Assembly: GCF_900996225.1 (NCBI RefSeq)
Contig: NZ_CAAJGL010000067.1
Coordinates: forward strand, 1-64,000
Direction of reading: 5' to 3'
DNA from: Paraburkholderia sp. BCC1884
Lineage (GTDB): Bacteria > Pseudomonadota > Gammaproteobacteria > Burkholderiales > Burkholderiaceae
Length of the DNA stretch: 64,000 nucleotides
The notes under the pieces: model-generated
The model's database searches: none
What the model saw: only the letters and a program-made list of their open reading frames with translations
Told to the model about the DNA's origin: nothing
Shown: positions 25,804-35,509 of the stretch, piece by piece
Position numbering within the stretch: the stretch's first letter is position 1
Layout of the letters: every line of letters starts with the position of its first letter
Translations under genes and position numbers: made by a program

Positions 25804-27003
25804 TCAGGCCGCTTTCAGCAGCCCATGCGGGTCGATCACGAACTTCCTGGGCGCGCCGCCATCGAACTGGCGATAACCGTCGGGCGCCTGATCGAGCGAC
25901 ACCACGGTCACGTTGACGATATCCGCAATCGGCAGACGGTCCCACAAGATCGCCTGCATCAGATTGTGGTTGTACTTCATCACGGGCGTCTGACCGGTAT
26001 GAAACGAATGCGACTTGGCCCAACCGAGTCCGAAACGGATGCTCAGGCTGCCTTTGCGAGCGGCGGCATCGGCGGCGCCCGGATCGTCGGTGACGTAGAG
26101 GCCCGGAATGCCGATCGCGCCCGCCGCGCGCGTAATTTCCATCAGCGAATTGAGGACGGTGGCCGGCGCTTCTTCATGCGAGCCGCTGCTGCCGTGACCA
26201 TGCGCTTCGAAGCCCACGCAATCCACCGCGCAATCCACTTCCGGCTTGCCGAGGATCTGTTCGATCTGCTCGCCGAGCGTCGCGTCTTTCGAGAGATCGA
26301 CCGTCTGGAAACCCATCTTGCGCGCGTGCGCGAGGCGTTCCTCGTTCATGTCGCCGACGATCGTGCAGGCCGCGCCGAGCAAGTGCGCCGACGCGGCGGC
26401 CGCCATGCCTACGGGTCCCGCGCCTGCGATATACACCGTGGCGCCGGGCTTCACGCCCGCCATCACCGCGCCGTGATAGCCGGTGGGCAGAATGTCCGAC
26501 AGACACGTGAGGTCGCGAATTTTCGCCATGGCCTGCGCGTAGTCGGGGAATTTCAATAGATTGAAGTCGGCGTAAGGGACCAGCACGTACTCGGCCTGCC
26601 CGCCGATCCAGCCGCCCATGTCCACGTAACCATATGCGCCGCCCGCGCGCGACGGATTCACGTTCAGGCACACGCCGGTGTGCTGCGCCTTGCAGGTCGG
26701 GCAGCGTCCGCAGGCCACGTTGAACGGCACCGAGACGAGGTCGCCCACCTTCAGCGTTTCGACGTCGCGGCCTACCTCGACGACTTCGCCGGTGATCTCG
26801 TGGCCCAGTACGAGGCCCACTTCGGCGGTCGTGCGGCCACGCACCATATGCTGATCGGAGCCGCAAATATTGGTGCTCACCACCTTCAGGATCACGCCGT
26901 GGCCGATCGAGCGGCCACGAGGATCGACCATCTTCGGAAAATCGATCGACTGCACTTCCACCTTGCCCTGCCCAAGATACACGACGCCGCGATTGCTGCT
27001 CAT
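25804..27003 (-). CDS. fdhA: glutathione-independent formaldehyde dehydrogenase FdhA
   Basis: A 399-residue zinc alcohol-dehydrogenase-family enzyme that oxidises formaldehyde to formate with bound NAD. Catalytic zinc ligands lie in STNICGSDQHMVRG and GHEITGEVVEVG; the structural zinc Cys set is CGRCPTCKAQHTGVC; the nucleotide fold is YIAGAGPVGMAAAASAHLLG. Length matches Pseudomonas putida FdhA. GGAG lies upstream of ATG 27003. It is divergent from betI and most likely removes the formaldehyde made at the betaine, dimethylglycine and sarcosine demethylation steps. Confidence 0.94.
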   Translation of the reverse strand: MSSNRGVVYLGQGKVEVQSIDFPKMVDPRGRSIGHGVILKVVSTNICGSDQHMVRGRTTAEVGLVLGHEITGEVVEVGRDVETLKVGDLVSVPFNVACGRCPTCKAQHTGVCLNVNPSRAGGAYGYVDMGGWIGGQAEYVLVPYADFNLLKFPDYAQAMAKIRDLTCLSDILPTGYHGAVMAGVKPGATVYIAGAGPVGMAAAASAHLLGAACTIVGDMNEERLAHARKMGFQTVDLSKDATLGEQIEQILGKPEVDCAVDCVGFEAHGHGSSGSHEEAPATVLNSLMEITRAAGAIGIPGLYVTDDPGAADAAARKGSLSIRFGLGWAKSHSFHTGQTPVMKYNHNLMQAILWDRLPIADIVNVTVVSLDQAPDGYRQFDGGAPRKFVIDPHGLLKAA

Positions 27004-27148
27004 TGTCTGTCTCCATGTCTTGTGAGCGGCGCGACCGACTCCGCGTGGCACGCCGTTCAACGAGCGTAGCGCCCACTGAACAAAGCGCATGGTCCGAACG
27101 CGACACCGGTTTGGCTGGAACCGACACAGCCGCCGCGGCCGGTTTTTA

Positions 27149-27166
27149 TTGATTGACCGTTCAATA
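27149..27166. promoter_or_regulatory. candidate BetI operator upstream of betIBA
   Basis: The palindrome TTGA-CCGT-TCAA at 27153-27164, flanked by a further ATTGA half-site on the left, lies 42 bases before betI. TetR-family BetI represses its own bet operon from a site in this position and is released by choline. The match rests on symmetry and place. It could also affect the divergent fdhA promoter. Confidence 0.55.
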
Positions 27167-27207
27167 TAAAAAAGCCAGGATGGCCCATCGAATCCAATTC
27201 CAGCACC

Positions 27208-27795
27208 ATGCCCAAACTCGGAATGCGCGAAATCCGCCGCGCGCAGCTCATCGACGCCACGCTGCTCACCATCGACCAAACCGGTCTCGCGGGCGCCACG
27301 CTTGCCTCGGTGGCGCAGCGCGCAAGCATTTCCACCGGCATCGTCAGCCATTATTTCGGCGACAAAGACGGCCTGCTCGAAGCCACCATGCGTCACGTGC
27401 TACGCGATCTGTGGCACGCCACCTCGCGCCGCCGCCGTGCGGCGAAGGCCGATCCGCGTTCGAAACTGCGTGCCGTCGTCGCGGCGAATTTCGACGCCGA
27501 GCAAACCAGCGCTCCTGTCATGAAGACGTGGCTCGCATTCTGGTGCGAGAGCATGCACAAGCCCTCACTGCGGCGGCTGCAATACGTGAACACGCGGCGC
27601 CTGAACTCGAATCTGTGCGCGGACTTTTCCAAGGTGCTACCGCGTGTCGCGGCTCGACGCGCGGCAAGCGGCCTGGCGGCGCTGATCGACGGCTTGTGGC
27701 TGCGCGGCGCGCTGGCGGGCGAGCCGTTCGACACCAGGGCGGCGCTGCGCATCGCCAACGACTACATCGACCTGGTGCTCGAAGCACGCAACTAG
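27208..27795 (+). CDS. betI: choline-responsive TetR-family repressor BetI
   Basis: A 195-residue TetR repressor with the N-terminal helix-turn-helix at about residues 10-55 ([40 protein letters not shown]), which is the typical BetI sequence. The C-terminal helical domain binds choline; its [19 protein letters not shown] segment is conserved in BetI. It heads betI-betB-betA with short gaps, and its operator probably lies just upstream. Binding of choline relieves repression so that choline can be turned into betaine. Confidence 0.94.
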   Translation: MPKLGMREIRRAQLIDATLLTIDQTGLAGATLASVAQRASISTGIVSHYFGDKDGLLEATMRHVLRDLWHATSRRRRAAKADPRSKLRAVVAANFDAEQTSAPVMKTWLAFWCESMHKPSLRRLQYVNTRRLNSNLCADFSKVLPRVAARRAASGLAALIDGLWLRGALAGEPFDTRAALRIANDYIDLVLEARN

Positions 27796-27824
27796 GTCAA
27801 CGACATCTTTAGAAGGAGCCAGTC

Positions 27825-29294
27825 ATGGCGGTATTTGCAACTCAACGTCTCTACATTGGTGGCGGTTACGTCGACGCAACCAGCGGCGAAACTTTCGATA
27901 CGCTCGACCCCGCAACCGGCGAAACGCTTGCCAGCGTGCAGCAGGCGTCGTTGGCGGATGTCGGGCGCGCGGTGCAATCCGCACGGGACGGTCAACGTGA
28001 ATGGGCGGCACTGACCGCCATGCAACGCTCACGCATTTTGCGCCGTGCGGTCGAACTTCTACGCGAACGCAACGATGAACTTGCCGCGCTCGAAACACGC
28101 GATACCGGCAAGCCGATTGCGGAAACGCTGGCAGTGGATATCGTCACGGGCGCGGACGTAATCGAGTATTACGCAGGCCTCGCCACCGCGATCGAAGGAC
28201 AGCAGATTCCGCTGCGGCCGTCGTCGTTCGTCTATACGCGGCGCGAGCCACTGGGCGTTTGCGCGGGTATCGGCGCATGGAACTACCCGATCCAGATCGC
28301 CTGCTGGAAGTCGGCGCCCGCGCTCGCAGCAGGCAACGCGATGATTTTCAAACCCAGTGAGATCACCCCACTGTCGGCATTGAAGCTCGCCGAGATCTAT
28401 ACCGAAGCCGGTGTTCCCGCCGGTGTGTTCAACGTCGTGCAAGGCGATGGACGGGTTGGCGCGATGCTCGCCGCGCATCCGGAGATCGAAAAGATTTCGT
28501 TCACAGGTGGCGTAGAAACCGGCAAGAAGGTGATGTCGATGGCGGGCGCCTCGTCACTGAAAGAAGTGACGATGGAACTCGGCGGCAAATCGCCCCTGCT
28601 CGTCTTCGACGACGCCAACCTCGAACGCGCCGCCGACATCGCCATGAGCGCCAACTTCTTCAGCTCCGGCCAGGTCTGCACCAATGGCACGCGGGTATTC
28701 GTACAGCGCGGCGTACTGGAGCAATTCGAAGCGCTGGTGCTGGAGCGCGTCAAGCGGATTCGCGTGGGCGACCCTACCAATCCGCACACCAACTTCGGGC
28801 CGCTAGTCAGCGCCGCGCAATTGCACAAGGTGCTCGGCTTCATCGAAAGCGGTGTGAAGGAAGGCGCACGCCTGCTCGCAGGCGGCAAACGGATGACCCA
28901 AGGCCACTTCGGCAATGGCCAATATGTCGAGCCGACCGTGTTCGCCGGTTGCCGTGACGATATGCGCATCGTGCGCGAAGAAATCTTCGGCCCCGTGATG
29001 AGCATCCTCGTATTCGACGACGAAGAAGAAGTGATCGGGCGCGCCAACCGTACGGCGTATGGTCTCGCCGCGGGCGTCGTGACCGAGAACTCGGCGCGCG
29101 CGCATCGCGTGATTCATCGAATGGAAGCGGGCATCTGCTGGATCAATACGTGGGGCGAATCGCCCGCGGAAATGCCGGTGGGCGGCTACAAACAATCGGG
29201 CGTAGGGCGAGAAAACGGGATCACCACGCTGGAGCACTACACCCGCATCAAGTCCGTGCAGGTCGAGCTCGGCCCCTATCAACCCGTGTTCTAA
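27825..29294 (+). CDS. betB: betaine aldehyde dehydrogenase BetB
   Basis: A 489-residue NAD(P)-dependent aldehyde dehydrogenase that makes glycine betaine from betaine aldehyde. The catalytic Cys is in [16 protein letters not shown] and the general-base Glu in [15 protein letters not shown]. The cofactor-binding [20 protein letters not shown] region is typical of BetB. AGGAG precedes the ATG. It is 29 bases after betI and 12 bases before betA, in one operon. It also supplies osmoprotectant when betaine is not degraded. Confidence 0.96.
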   Translation: MAVFATQRLYIGGGYVDATSGETFDTLDPATGETLASVQQASLADVGRAVQSARDGQREWAALTAMQRSRILRRAVELLRERNDELAALETRDTGKPIAETLAVDIVTGADVIEYYAGLATAIEGQQIPLRPSSFVYTRREPLGVCAGIGAWNYPIQIACWKSAPALAAGNAMIFKPSEITPLSALKLAEIYTEAGVPAGVFNVVQGDGRVGAMLAAHPEIEKISFTGGVETGKKVMSMAGASSLKEVTMELGGKSPLLVFDDANLERAADIAMSANFFSSGQVCTNGTRVFVQRGVLEQFEALVLERVKRIRVGDPTNPHTNFGPLVSAAQLHKVLGFIESGVKEGARLLAGGKRMTQGHFGNGQYVEPTVFAGCRDDMRIVREEIFGPVMSILVFDDEEEVIGRANRTAYGLAAGVVTENSARAHRVIHRMEAGICWINTWGESPAEMPVGGYKQSGVGRENGITTLEHYTRIKSVQVELGPYQPVF

Positions 29295-29306
29295 GGAGAC
29301 GTCGCG

Positions 29307-30992
29307 ATGGCTTCGAACGAATACGACTACATCATCGTCGGCGCCGGTTCGGCGGGCAACGTGCTCGCCGCGCGTCTCACCGAAGACGCCGACGTCAGCG
29401 TGCTGCTCCTCGAGGCAGGCGGTCCCGACTACCGTTTCGACTTCCGCACGCAAATGCCGGCCGCCCTCGCCTATCCGCTACAGGGACGCCGCTATAACTG
29501 GGCCTACGAGACCGACCCCGAGCCGCATATGAACAACCGCCGCATGGAATGCGGCCGTGGCAAGGGGCTCGGCGGTTCGTCGCTGATCAACGGTATGTGC
29601 TATATCCGCGGCAACGCACTGGATTACGACGGCTGGGCGACGCGCCCCGGTCTGGAAAACTGGAGCTATCTGGATTGCCTGCCGTACTTCCGCAAGGCTG
29701 AAACACGCGACATCGGCGCGAATCCGTATCACGGCGGCGACGGGCCGGTGCATGTGACCACCAGTAAGCCCGGCAACAATCCGCTGTTTGCGGCGATGGT
29801 CGAAGCCGGCGTGCAAGCCGGCTTTCCGCGTACGGACGATCTGAACGGCTACCAGCAGGAAGGCTTCGGTCCGATGGATCGCACGGTCACCGCGAACGGC
29901 CGGCGCGCGAGCACGGCGCGAGGCTATCTGGATCGCGCGAAAACGCGTGCGAACCTGACTATCGTCACGCATGCCATGACCGATCGGGTGTTATTCACCG
30001 GCAAGCGCGCGGTGGGCGTGGCTTATCTGCATCACGGCAATGCGGTGACAGCGCATGCGCGCCGGGAGGTGCTGGTCTGCAGCGGCGCGATCGCCTCGCC
30101 GCAATTGCTGCAACGCTCGGGCGTGGGCCGCGCCAGTTGGCTGCGGGAACTGGACGTGCCGCTCGTGCACGATCTGCCTGGCGTCGGCGATAATCTGCAA
30201 GACCATCTGGAGATGTACATCCAGTACGAGTGCAAGGAACCGGTCTCGCTCTACCCGGCATTGCAATGGTGGAATCAACCCGCCATCGGGCTCGAATGGA
30301 TGCTCGACGGCACGGGTGTCGGTGCGAGTAACCAGTTCGAAGCGGGCGGCTTCATCCGCACGCGCGACGACGACCTGTGGCCGAACATCCAGTATCACTT
30401 TCTGCCGGTCGCGATCAATTACAACGGCTCGAATGCCATCAGGATGCACGGCTTTCAGGCTCACGTCGGGTCGATGCGCTCGCCTAGCCGCGGCCGCGTA
30501 AAGCTCACTTCTCGCGATCCCAACCGGCATCCGGGCATCCTCTTCAACTACATGGCCGATCCGCTCGACTGGCGCGAGTTCCGCGACGGCATTCGCATTA
30601 CACGCGAGATCATGCGTCAACCGGCACTCGATCGTTATCGCGGCCGTGAACTGAATCCGGGTGCGGAACTGGTCACGGACGAGCAACTCGACAGTTTCGT
30701 GCGAATGCGCGCGGAGACGGCGTTTCATCCTTCGTGCTCATGCAAGATGGGCTACGACGACATGGCCGTAGTCGACAACGAAGGACGCGTGCACGGCATG
30801 GAAGGGCTGCGCGTGGTCGATGCGTCGATCATGCCAAGGATCACGACCGGCAATCTGAATGCGCCGACCATCATGCTGGCCGAAAAAATTGCCGACCGGA
30901 TTCGTGGACGGGAAGCGCTCGCGCGAGTGGAGACACCTTATTTCGTGGCGAATGGTCTGCCTTCCAGGAAGCGTGAGACGGCGACGGTTTAA
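29307..30992 (+). CDS. betA: choline dehydrogenase BetA
   Basis: A 561-residue GMC-family flavoprotein that oxidises choline to betaine aldehyde, passing electrons to the membrane chain. The FAD Rossmann motif is at the N-terminus ([20 protein letters not shown]), the GMC signature is around [20 protein letters not shown], and the catalytic His region is [10 protein letters not shown] near residue 475, with a second conserved stretch [25 protein letters not shown] precedes the ATG. It is the last gene of betIBA. Confidence 0.96.
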   Translation: MASNEYDYIIVGAGSAGNVLAARLTEDADVSVLLLEAGGPDYRFDFRTQMPAALAYPLQGRRYNWAYETDPEPHMNNRRMECGRGKGLGGSSLINGMCYIRGNALDYDGWATRPGLENWSYLDCLPYFRKAETRDIGANPYHGGDGPVHVTTSKPGNNPLFAAMVEAGVQAGFPRTDDLNGYQQEGFGPMDRTVTANGRRASTARGYLDRAKTRANLTIVTHAMTDRVLFTGKRAVGVAYLHHGNAVTAHARREVLVCSGAIASPQLLQRSGVGRASWLRELDVPLVHDLPGVGDNLQDHLEMYIQYECKEPVSLYPALQWWNQPAIGLEWMLDGTGVGASNQFEAGGFIRTRDDDLWPNIQYHFLPVAINYNGSNAIRMHGFQAHVGSMRSPSRGRVKLTSRDPNRHPGILFNYMADPLDWREFRDGIRITREIMRQPALDRYRGRELNPGAELVTDEQLDSFVRMRAETAFHPSCSCKMGYDDMAVVDNEGRVHGMEGLRVVDASIMPRITTGNLNAPTIMLAEKIADRIRGREALARVETPYFVANGLPSRKRETATV

Positions 30993-31150
30993 TCGACAGG
31001 CGCGCCTGGATTCCTCGCTACAAGATTTTCTTTACCCTCGCGCAACTTATCCTCGATTGTCGGCGCGCTGTAAAAGCCGGATAGTGCGGGCTCGGGACGC
31101 CACGCAGCAGGTCTTCTCGCGAGACGTCCGCCAACCGACACTCAAGGAAA

Positions 31151-32329
31151 ATGCTGGAGATGAACTTCAGAGCCATCAGCCTCGCGGCGGCGCTTGTCGT
31201 CACGCTCGGCACAACCTCCGCGACAGACGCTAGCGACGATACGCAAACCGGAATACGACACACGGTCGACCCCATCATCCAGTCCCTGATGAGCCGGGAC
31301 GGTATTCCCGGCATGGCGGTCGGCATCGTCGCCGGGGGCAAGACCTACGTGTTCAACTACGGCGTAAGCTCGACTGCGACCGGCAAGCCCGTCACACAGA
31401 ACACCCTGTTCGAACTGGGTTCGGTGAGCAAGACGTTCACCGCGACGCTGACCTCCTATGCACAAGCCAGTGGCAAGCTTTCGTTGTCGGATCCGACGGA
31501 CAAGTATCTGCCCTCGCTACGTGGCAGCCCGTTCGGCAATGTAAGCCTGCTGAATCTGGGCACGCACACGCCTGGCGTGCTGCCTTTGCAGGTGCCCGAA
31601 GAGATTCACGACGACGCCGAGTTCATGGCGTATCTCAAGGCGTGGAAACCCAGTTGCGCGCCAGGTACCTGCCGGACTTATTCCAATCCTGGCATTGGCA
31701 CGCTTGGTCTCATCACGGCGAAGAGCATGGGTGAAGCATTCACGCCGCTGATCGAACATCGTCTTCTTCCGGCACTCGGCATGAAGAACACCTATATCGA
31801 TGTGCCGACAGCCCGGACGGCTGACTACGCACAAGGCTATAAGAAAGACGGTACGCCGACTCGCATGTCGCCGGGCGTGCTATCGGCGCAGGCGTATGGA
31901 ATCAAAACGACGGCCGCTGACATGAACCGTTTCCTGCAAGCCAACATGAACATGGTGCCGATCGACGGCAGACTACAAAGCGCGATCACCGCGACGCACA
32001 CTGGCTATTTCAAGGCTGGCGTGATGACTCAGGACCTGATCTGGGAGCAATACACGTATCCGGTTGCACAGAAGACCTTGGAGGAAGGCAATGCGCCGGC
32101 GATGGCAACGGACGCGACGCCCGCTACCGAAATCAAGCCACCGCTCGCGCCGCGTCAGGATGTTTGGATCAATAAGACCGGCTCGACGAATGGCTTTGGT
32201 GCGTATGTCGCTTTCGTGCCGCAGAAGCAGTTGGGCATTGTGATTCTGGGCAACAAGAACTTCCCGATCGAAGATCGGGTGATTGCGGCGTATCGGATTA
32301 TGGAAGCGCTGGGTGACGGTGGGCGTTGA
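31151..32329 (+). CDS. class C beta-lactamase-like serine hydrolase
   Basis: A 392-residue exported serine hydrolase with an N-terminal signal peptide (cleavage near residue 25). The AmpC-type active-site triad is present: Ser91-Val-Ser-Lys94, Tyr177-Ser-Asn179, and a Lys-Thr-Gly box (INKTGSTNGFGAYVAFVP) near residue 340. These motifs and the length fit a class C beta-lactamase, which hydrolyses cephalosporins in the periplasm; related esterases and DD-peptidases share them. The start is unsure: AAGGA is close to ATG 31151, while ATG 31160 follows GGAG too closely. No AmpR-like regulator is adjacent, and a strong terminator follows. Confidence 0.85.
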   Translation: MLEMNFRAISLAAALVVTLGTTSATDASDDTQTGIRHTVDPIIQSLMSRDGIPGMAVGIVAGGKTYVFNYGVSSTATGKPVTQNTLFELGSVSKTFTATLTSYAQASGKLSLSDPTDKYLPSLRGSPFGNVSLLNLGTHTPGVLPLQVPEEIHDDAEFMAYLKAWKPSCAPGTCRTYSNPGIGTLGLITAKSMGEAFTPLIEHRLLPALGMKNTYIDVPTARTADYAQGYKKDGTPTRMSPGVLSAQAYGIKTTAADMNRFLQANMNMVPIDGRLQSAITATHTGYFKAGVMTQDLIWEQYTYPVAQKTLEEGNAPAMATDATPATEIKPPLAPRQDVWINKTGSTNGFGAYVAFVPQKQLGIVILGNKNFPIEDRVIAAYRIMEALGDGGR

Positions 32330-32358
32330 AAGCGAGCGTACTAAACACGCACTTTTGT

Positions 32359-32386
32359 AAAGCTTGGTTGCACGGCCAAGCTTTTC
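32359..32386 (+). terminator. rho-independent terminator after the beta-lactamase-like gene
   Basis: A perfect 9-bp stem AAAGCTTGG / CCAAGCTTT with an eight-base loop is followed by T-rich sequence, 30 bases after the stop codon. It separates the hydrolase from the Rhs-type gene at 32477. Confidence 0.75.
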
Positions 32387-32476
32387 CGACTTCTCTTATT
32401 TCTGATTTCTGACTCCTTGATGCAACGTCGAAATATTACGTATTTCTGACGTCGCATTACAACAACAAGGAGATTC

Positions 32477-34942
32477 ATGAAACTCAAAAAATCGTCAATT
32501 GGCCTGCGAGCAACCTTGGCCCGATTATTCGGCGCGTTTGTGTTGCTAATGGCCGCGTTCGGCGCAAATGCCGACGACATCTGCCCGAGTCTTTATCAGA
32601 AATCTGGCGCTATTCAGGGCGATCCGCAGTGCTTTTCCATTGCGGCAAGCAATACCCCAATCGGTATGGGCAGCTTCTATTGCACCGCCGAACCGGACCG
32701 TATAAGAGCCTGGTGCGGCGGCGCTCCCGAGCCGGAAAAATCATGTGCGGTTGCCGATCCGGTTTATCCCGGCAGCGGTGTGGTCACGTTGCGCGAAGCC
32801 GACTTCGTCAGCGGCGACGACATACCGCTGTCGTTCACACGCACTTACCGCTCTACACCACTTGCAAAAAATGTCAGCGCAATGGGACCTGTGTGGTTCC
32901 ATAACTGGCAGCGGCAGTTGGACCTGACGAATGCGAATGGCGGCAGTCCGTCGAAGATTCTTGCGTATCGCGGTAATGGTGAACCCGTTACGTTCAACTG
33001 GTCAACCGGTAATTGGCGTTCCTCGGGATTTTCCGGGCTGTCGTTAGCGCAAAGCAGCTCGGGTTGGACACTGACCGATCTGCAGACGGAGACGGTCGAA
33101 TCATATTCAGCGCAAGGGCTGCTGCTATCGGAAAGTACTAAAACAGGTTTTGTCCGCACGCTCACGTATGAAGGTTCTGGCCTGCTAACCTCGATCACCC
33201 AGCACGCCGCAGGGACAGACGCGAAACAGGACATAACCGTTCGTCTCGACTACGACGACAAACGCCGCCTATCGCGTCTGAATGATCCCATGAGTGGCCA
33301 GACCGCGTACGGCTATGACGCGCACGGCAATCTTGCTTCGGTCACCTGGCCGGACGGCTATGTCCACCGTTACGTGTACGACGATACCCGCTTCACGAAT
33401 GGGCTAACCGGAGAGATCGATGAAACCGGTACACGCATCGCAACGTGGACTTACGACGCACAAGGCCGTGCAGTTGCGGTGACTCATCCCGATGCGGCGC
33501 GCAACGTTCAGTTTGCCTACAACGGTGACTCGACGGTCATCACCGACAGCAGGCGCTCCACAACGCTGAATCTGTCGTCAGTCGGCGGGATGCTGCGACC
33601 CACCAACTCGAGTTCATCTGCAGGAACAACCCGTTCGAGTTGGGACACCTCGGGCAATTTGCTAAAGGACGTCGACGCAAGCGGCGGAACGTCAGAATTC
33701 AGCTACGACGAAGCTGGGCGCCCCGTGCGCGCGACCGTGAAGAACGCATCGGGCACGTCGATCATCACGCTCCGCTATGCCGACGTGACAAGCTTGCGAC
33801 CTGCGATGATCGCTTCGCCCGGCTCGATTCAGTCCTTCGTCTACGATTCGCACGGCAACGCTATCGGTATCAGCGAAACTCCAACCCTCGATACGACCGG
33901 GGCGAGCGGATTTGATGCGGCAAAAGCCGGTGGGACGACGGTTGCGTACGGGTTGACCTACGACGCGACGAACCGGCTGTCATTCGTTCAGCAGCAGACA
34001 GCGGGTAAGGTAACGGCGCAGTGGGTCGTCACGCGTGATGCCACGGGAAATGTATTCTCGATCTATTCACGGGCAGAAAATGTCGCCAGCGAGATGGTGG
34101 CGCGCGATGCGGCCCATCGCGCGTTGTACGGTTACAACCCGACCGGCGACTTTCTCATGCGCTATGACCAGCGCGCGCGGATCGACGTCTTCAAGTTCAA
34201 TGAGTATGCGAGTCCGGCGAACGGCGGCGTCCGACGGGTACTGAAGGTCAGGTTTAATTACTCACCGGACAACCAGGTCATATCGCGGACCGGGACCGTC
34301 GCCAGGAACGGAAGTCTTCTTGATCTGAACGACGGCACGGACGTGCCGATTAGCAGCGATGAAATCGACCAGTGGATTGATAACTACAACTATGGCGATT
34401 CGCCTATAGGACCACCGGCGAACCTTCAAGGTTCACGATCGCTCCTACTTGCAGGGCCTGGCGTAAGCGCGAGCACCGTTTGTATGGGCTGTCATTTCGA
34501 AGCCGGACTCATCGACGGTGTCGCGCGCGGCATTCTGTTTGCCTGGCGACTCGCTAAAATTCCTGTCGTCCGGTATGGAATCGGACAGGGTGCGAAGAAG
34601 GCGGCGGAAAAGCTGGATCGGCTCAAAGAGATGTGCAAACCGGCGGCTGAGACCGAGGTCGACGGGATTCCACCGGGACGGGTTACTTCCGAATACACTG
34701 ATATTACTGTTGGGCGGAGTGTCAGGAACATCAGGACCGATGTCGGCAAAGCAGAATTCGAGGGCAACTTGACTCAAAACGGTTGGACTCAATCATCGAG
34801 TGCAAGAGGGGATGCCGATATTTTCACTAAGGGTGACTTCAAGTTTTCCATCAGGGAAAATTCCAACGAAGGCTCCATCACAGCGGATTTTTTCCCAGGC
34901 ACCAGGAACGCGACCGTGAAAATCCGGTTGGGGGGCAAATGA
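32477..34942 (+). CDS. Rhs/YD-repeat secreted protein, candidate polymorphic toxin
   Basis: An 821-residue protein. It has a signal peptide ending near GANADD (residue 32), a Cys-rich segment to about residue 95, and a DUF6531-like block (PGSGVVTLREADFVSGDDIP, LSFTRTYRS). YD-type repeats follow from about 255 to 560 (YGYDAHGNLASV, WTYDAQGRAVAV, FSYDEAGRPVRA, FVYDSHGNAIGI). The usual Rhs core motif before the toxin tip (GLxxxRxRYYDP-like) is missing. A CMGCH motif lies at 669-673, and a distinct C-terminal region starts near 690. AAGGAG precedes the ATG. The stop overlaps the next gene by four bases, as in toxin-immunity pairs. Base composition is less GC-rich than its neighbours. Toxin activity is inferred. 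Confidence 0.75.
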   Translation: MKLKKSSIGLRATLARLFGAFVLLMAAFGANADDICPSLYQKSGAIQGDPQCFSIAASNTPIGMGSFYCTAEPDRIRAWCGGAPEPEKSCAVADPVYPGSGVVTLREADFVSGDDIPLSFTRTYRSTPLAKNVSAMGPVWFHNWQRQLDLTNANGGSPSKILAYRGNGEPVTFNWSTGNWRSSGFSGLSLAQSSSGWTLTDLQTETVESYSAQGLLLSESTKTGFVRTLTYEGSGLLTSITQHAAGTDAKQDITVRLDYDDKRRLSRLNDPMSGQTAYGYDAHGNLASVTWPDGYVHRYVYDDTRFTNGLTGEIDETGTRIATWTYDAQGRAVAVTHPDAARNVQFAYNGDSTVITDSRRSTTLNLSSVGGMLRPTNSSSSAGTTRSSWDTSGNLLKDVDASGGTSEFSYDEAGRPVRATVKNASGTSIITLRYADVTSLRPAMIASPGSIQSFVYDSHGNAIGISETPTLDTTGASGFDAAKAGGTTVAYGLTYDATNRLSFVQQQTAGKVTAQWVVTRDATGNVFSIYSRAENVASEMVARDAAHRALYGYNPTGDFLMRYDQRARIDVFKFNEYASPANGGVRRVLKVRFNYSPDNQVISRTGTVARNGSLLDLNDGTDVPISSDEIDQWIDNYNYGDSPIGPPANLQGSRSLLLAGPGVSASTVCMGCHFEAGLIDGVARGILFAWRLAKIPVVRYGIGQGAKKAAEKLDRLKEMCKPAAETEVDGIPPGRVTSEYTDITVGRSVRNIRTDVGKAEFEGNLTQNGWTQSSSARGDADIFTKGDFKFSIRENSNEGSITADFFPGTRNATVKIRLGGK

Positions 34943-35451
34943 CTAAAATCGAATTCATCATGGACGAGCATCAGTTCAAGCGCCTATTCGACCGCGCTCG
35001 CGCTGACGTCGACAGGCTTACGGATACGGCATGTCCGAGGCTTTACTTCGACTCGATCGACCTGTTGACGGACAAATTTTTTGACCTTATCCGCCACCTT
35101 CTCGCGTCGCAAGACGAAGCACAGTTTTGCGTGCTCTCATTGAAGCCCGACCCTTTTGGTCACTTCTCCTATTTCGAGAAATACCCGGCCTTTCTTCACG
35201 GCGCAAAAAATACAGTCGACGACTACTACGATGTGTTGCATCGCGACCCGGGCAACAGTCCAGCCGATGCAATCGCATACAACGCTATCCAGTACGTTGT
35301 TCTGCCGATAGTCGGTGACTGGTTTATGTACGCCGACCGAGACTGGCAGATGGGTGCACTTAGCGGCCCATCCGACGTAATGGAGCTGGCCCGAGGCTTC
35401 TACCCATTTTTCCTGACACCGGAACCCGGCTTCAGGATCACCGGCAACTGA
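34939..35451 (+). CDS. small cytoplasmic protein, candidate immunity protein for the Rhs gene
   Basis: A 170-residue acidic, Phe/Tyr-rich protein with no signal peptide or membrane segment. Its ATG overlaps the Rhs-type gene's stop by four bases (ATGA), so translation is coupled. Nothing in it matches a family I know. The position directly after an Rhs protein with a variable C-terminus, its size and its composition are what is expected of an immunity protein that binds and blocks the toxin tip; this is inferred from layout only. A terminator hairpin follows at 35474. Confidence 0.65.
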   Translation: MTKIEFIMDEHQFKRLFDRARADVDRLTDTACPRLYFDSIDLLTDKFFDLIRHLLASQDEAQFCVLSLKPDPFGHFSYFEKYPAFLHGAKNTVDDYYDVLHRDPGNSPADAIAYNAIQYVVLPIVGDWFMYADRDWQMGALSGPSDVMELARGFYPFFLTPEPGFRITGN

Positions 35452-35473
35452 TCTCTGGCAATCGCCCGGCGAC

Positions 35474-35503
35474 ATGAGGTGCAGCCGTAAGGCAGCACCT
35501 CAT
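35474..35503. terminator. bidirectional terminator between convergent genes
   Basis: A perfect 9-bp stem ATGAGGTGC / GCACCTCAT, extended inside by GCC / GGC around a GTAA loop, lies between the candidate immunity gene and the convergent MFS gene. There is no clear T-run on either side, so termination strength is uncertain. Confidence 0.55.
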
Positions 35504-35509
35504 GCCCCT

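Noticed and set aside
31151..35451. The beta-lactamase-like and Rhs genes as part of a mobile element
   Set aside because: No transposase, integrase, attachment-site repeats or tRNA were found at the edges; only the gene content suggests insertion.
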